From positions 2,297,001 through 2,361,000 of the forward strand of contig NZ_CP045644.1 of the NCBI RefSeq assembly GCF_009498455.1: 64,000 nucleotides of DNA, written 5' to 3'. The position numbers and the translations under genes are program-made. Positions 63,288 to 64,000 of the stretch are shown one piece after another (within the stretch, counting starts at the first letter, position 1; each line of letters starts with the position of its first letter). Below the pieces are notes generated by a model. The model saw only the letters and a program-made list of their open reading frames with translations, was not told the DNA's origin and searched no databases. This DNA is from Variovorax paradoxus (GTDB lineage: Bacteria > Pseudomonadota > Gammaproteobacteria > Burkholderiales > Burkholderiaceae_C).

Positions 63288-64000
63288 GCGGAATCCTTGG
63301 TGACGGTGAGGGGCGGCAGCACATAGCGGCCGTCGAGCAGTTCGGCGCGCGGCACGTAGGCGCGCAGGCAGAGATAGAAGCTGCCTTCAGGCGCCGGCAG
63401 CCAGTTGGCGAGTGCGGCATCGCCAGCACCCTGGACCTCAGGTCGCGCATGCTGGATGTGCAGCGTGAGCCCGCCGTCCGCATCGCGCCGCAGCCCCGGC
63501 GTGCGGTCGCCGATGGCGTAGCGGTCGATCGGGTTGTCGACCAGCATGTAGTCGCGCGTGTCGTACATCGTGAGCGACCAGAAGGCGTCGACCGGCGGCA
63601 GCGCGTCGGGGGCGAAGCGCAGCGTGTAGCGGCGCTGGCCGGTGAGCGGCTCGCCTGCGGCGTCGTGCCAGGCCATCGGGTAGGTGGCCTCGCGGCTTTC
63701 GAGCATGCCGATGTACTTGAGCGCGACCAGCGCGCGCGCGAGGTGATCGTCGCCAAAGGAGCCTTCGACCAGCGGCATCTGCACCCAGCCCGAGGCCGTG
63801 GTGCGGCCCGACTGCGCCTCGCGCAGCCGCGGCAGCACGGTGTCGAGCGCGGCCTGCAGCGCGGCGCGCTGGCCGTCGTCGAGCGCGCCTGCGCCAGCGC
63901 CGATTCCGAGCGCCGCATAGCGCGCAAGCCGCGCCGCATCGCCCGCCGGCGGTGCGTTGTCGCGCAGCGCCGCGTTCACCTGCGCGGCGAAGTGCTCGGC
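63284..64000 (-). CDS. DUF1254/DUF1214 protein, C-terminal part
   Basis: The last 238 residues of a gene entering from the right edge. The segment has the DUF1214 beta-rich domain: FWSLTMYDTRDYMLVDNPIDRYAIGDRT (read in two parts), GLTLHIQHARPE and the ending FYLCLRAYVPRAELLDGRYVLPPLT. Genes of this kind occur in bacterial outer-envelope or secreted proteins with no settled function. The N-terminal part, including any signal, is outside the window. Stop overlaps the next start (ATGA). Confidence 0.8.
   Translation of the reverse strand, partial: AEHFAAQVNAALRDNAPPAGDAARLARYAALGIGAGAGALDDGQRAALQAALDTVLPRLREAQSGRTTASGWVQMPLVEGSFGDDHLARALVALKYIGMLESREATYPMAWHDAAGEPLTGQRRYTLRFAPDALPPVDAFWSLTMYDTRDYMLVDNPIDRYAIGDRTPGLRRDADGGLTLHIQHARPEVQGAGDAALANWLPAPEGSFYLCLRAYVPRAELLDGRYVLPPLTVTKDSA

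Overview
The window looks like the chromosome of a high-G+C betaproteobacterium of the order Burkholderiales. Family Comamonadaceae is most likely, in the range of Variovorax and its relatives. This is an inference from gene content and order: a double-length UvrA, rplM-rpsI-erpA followed by anmK, an M23 peptidase, tyrS and dtd, two periplasmic Bug/TctC-type binding proteins, a Burkholderiales-type porin, and PHA genes. No marker gene fixes the genus. I saw no rRNA, tRNA, CRISPR array, transposase, integrase or phage gene.

Left part (1-13.1 kb). An acylphosphatase cut by the window edge is followed by HMG-CoA lyase. Next comes a lower-G+C gene of the DUF5677 type that looks recently acquired. 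The minus strand then carries an assimilatory nitrite operon (nirB-nirD-nirC) whose last gene fuses a PP2C phosphatase to a divergent Ser/Thr kinase and a membrane anchor. Three tightly packed plus-strand genes follow (YbaK-type deacylase, DUF1289, DsbA-like isomerase), then an MHS-type transporter, a small membrane protein and an amino-acid-type binding protein.

Middle-left (13.1-29.8 kb). A 1947-residue UvrA with four ABC ATPase modules carries what looks like a palindromic repeat element read through in frame. Ornithine cyclodeaminase and an acetylpolyamine-amidohydrolase-like protein follow, then a Bug protein, a porin preceded by a striking palindrome, a HAD phosphatase, and a three-gene ABC-2 exporter split by a 268-bp imperfect palindrome. 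The segment ends with release factor 3.

Middle (29.8-46.2 kb). A compact PHA cluster reads phasin, alpha/beta hydrolase, PhaE-like, class III-like PhaC. Divergent from it, a promoter and an S-adenosylhomocysteine riboswitch with its own terminator precede ahcY, which is followed by tlyA, metF and rlpA at very short spacing: a methyl-cycle operon. RlmJ, a lipoprotein-protease pair, rplM-rpsI, erpA, an MFS exporter, anmK and an M23 peptidase follow.

Right part (46.2-64 kb). Housekeeping genes come first (tyrS, an OmpA/FecR pair, a CDF transporter, dtd, the phoH-ybeY-methyltransferase group, ruvA). An aromatic-amine module follows: a FeaR-like AraC regulator, an aldehyde dehydrogenase, a serine hydrolase, a periplasmic copper amine oxidase and a second AraC regulator. 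The window closes with a Bug protein, an alkylsulfatase-like metallo-beta-lactamase-fold protein with an altered metal motif, and the 3' end of a DUF1254/DUF1214 gene.

I found no clearly undescribed multi-gene system. The most promising leads are the phosphatase-kinase fusion in the nitrite operon, the palindromic elements in the exporter operon and inside uvrA, the palindrome ahead of the porin, and the class III-like PHA synthase.
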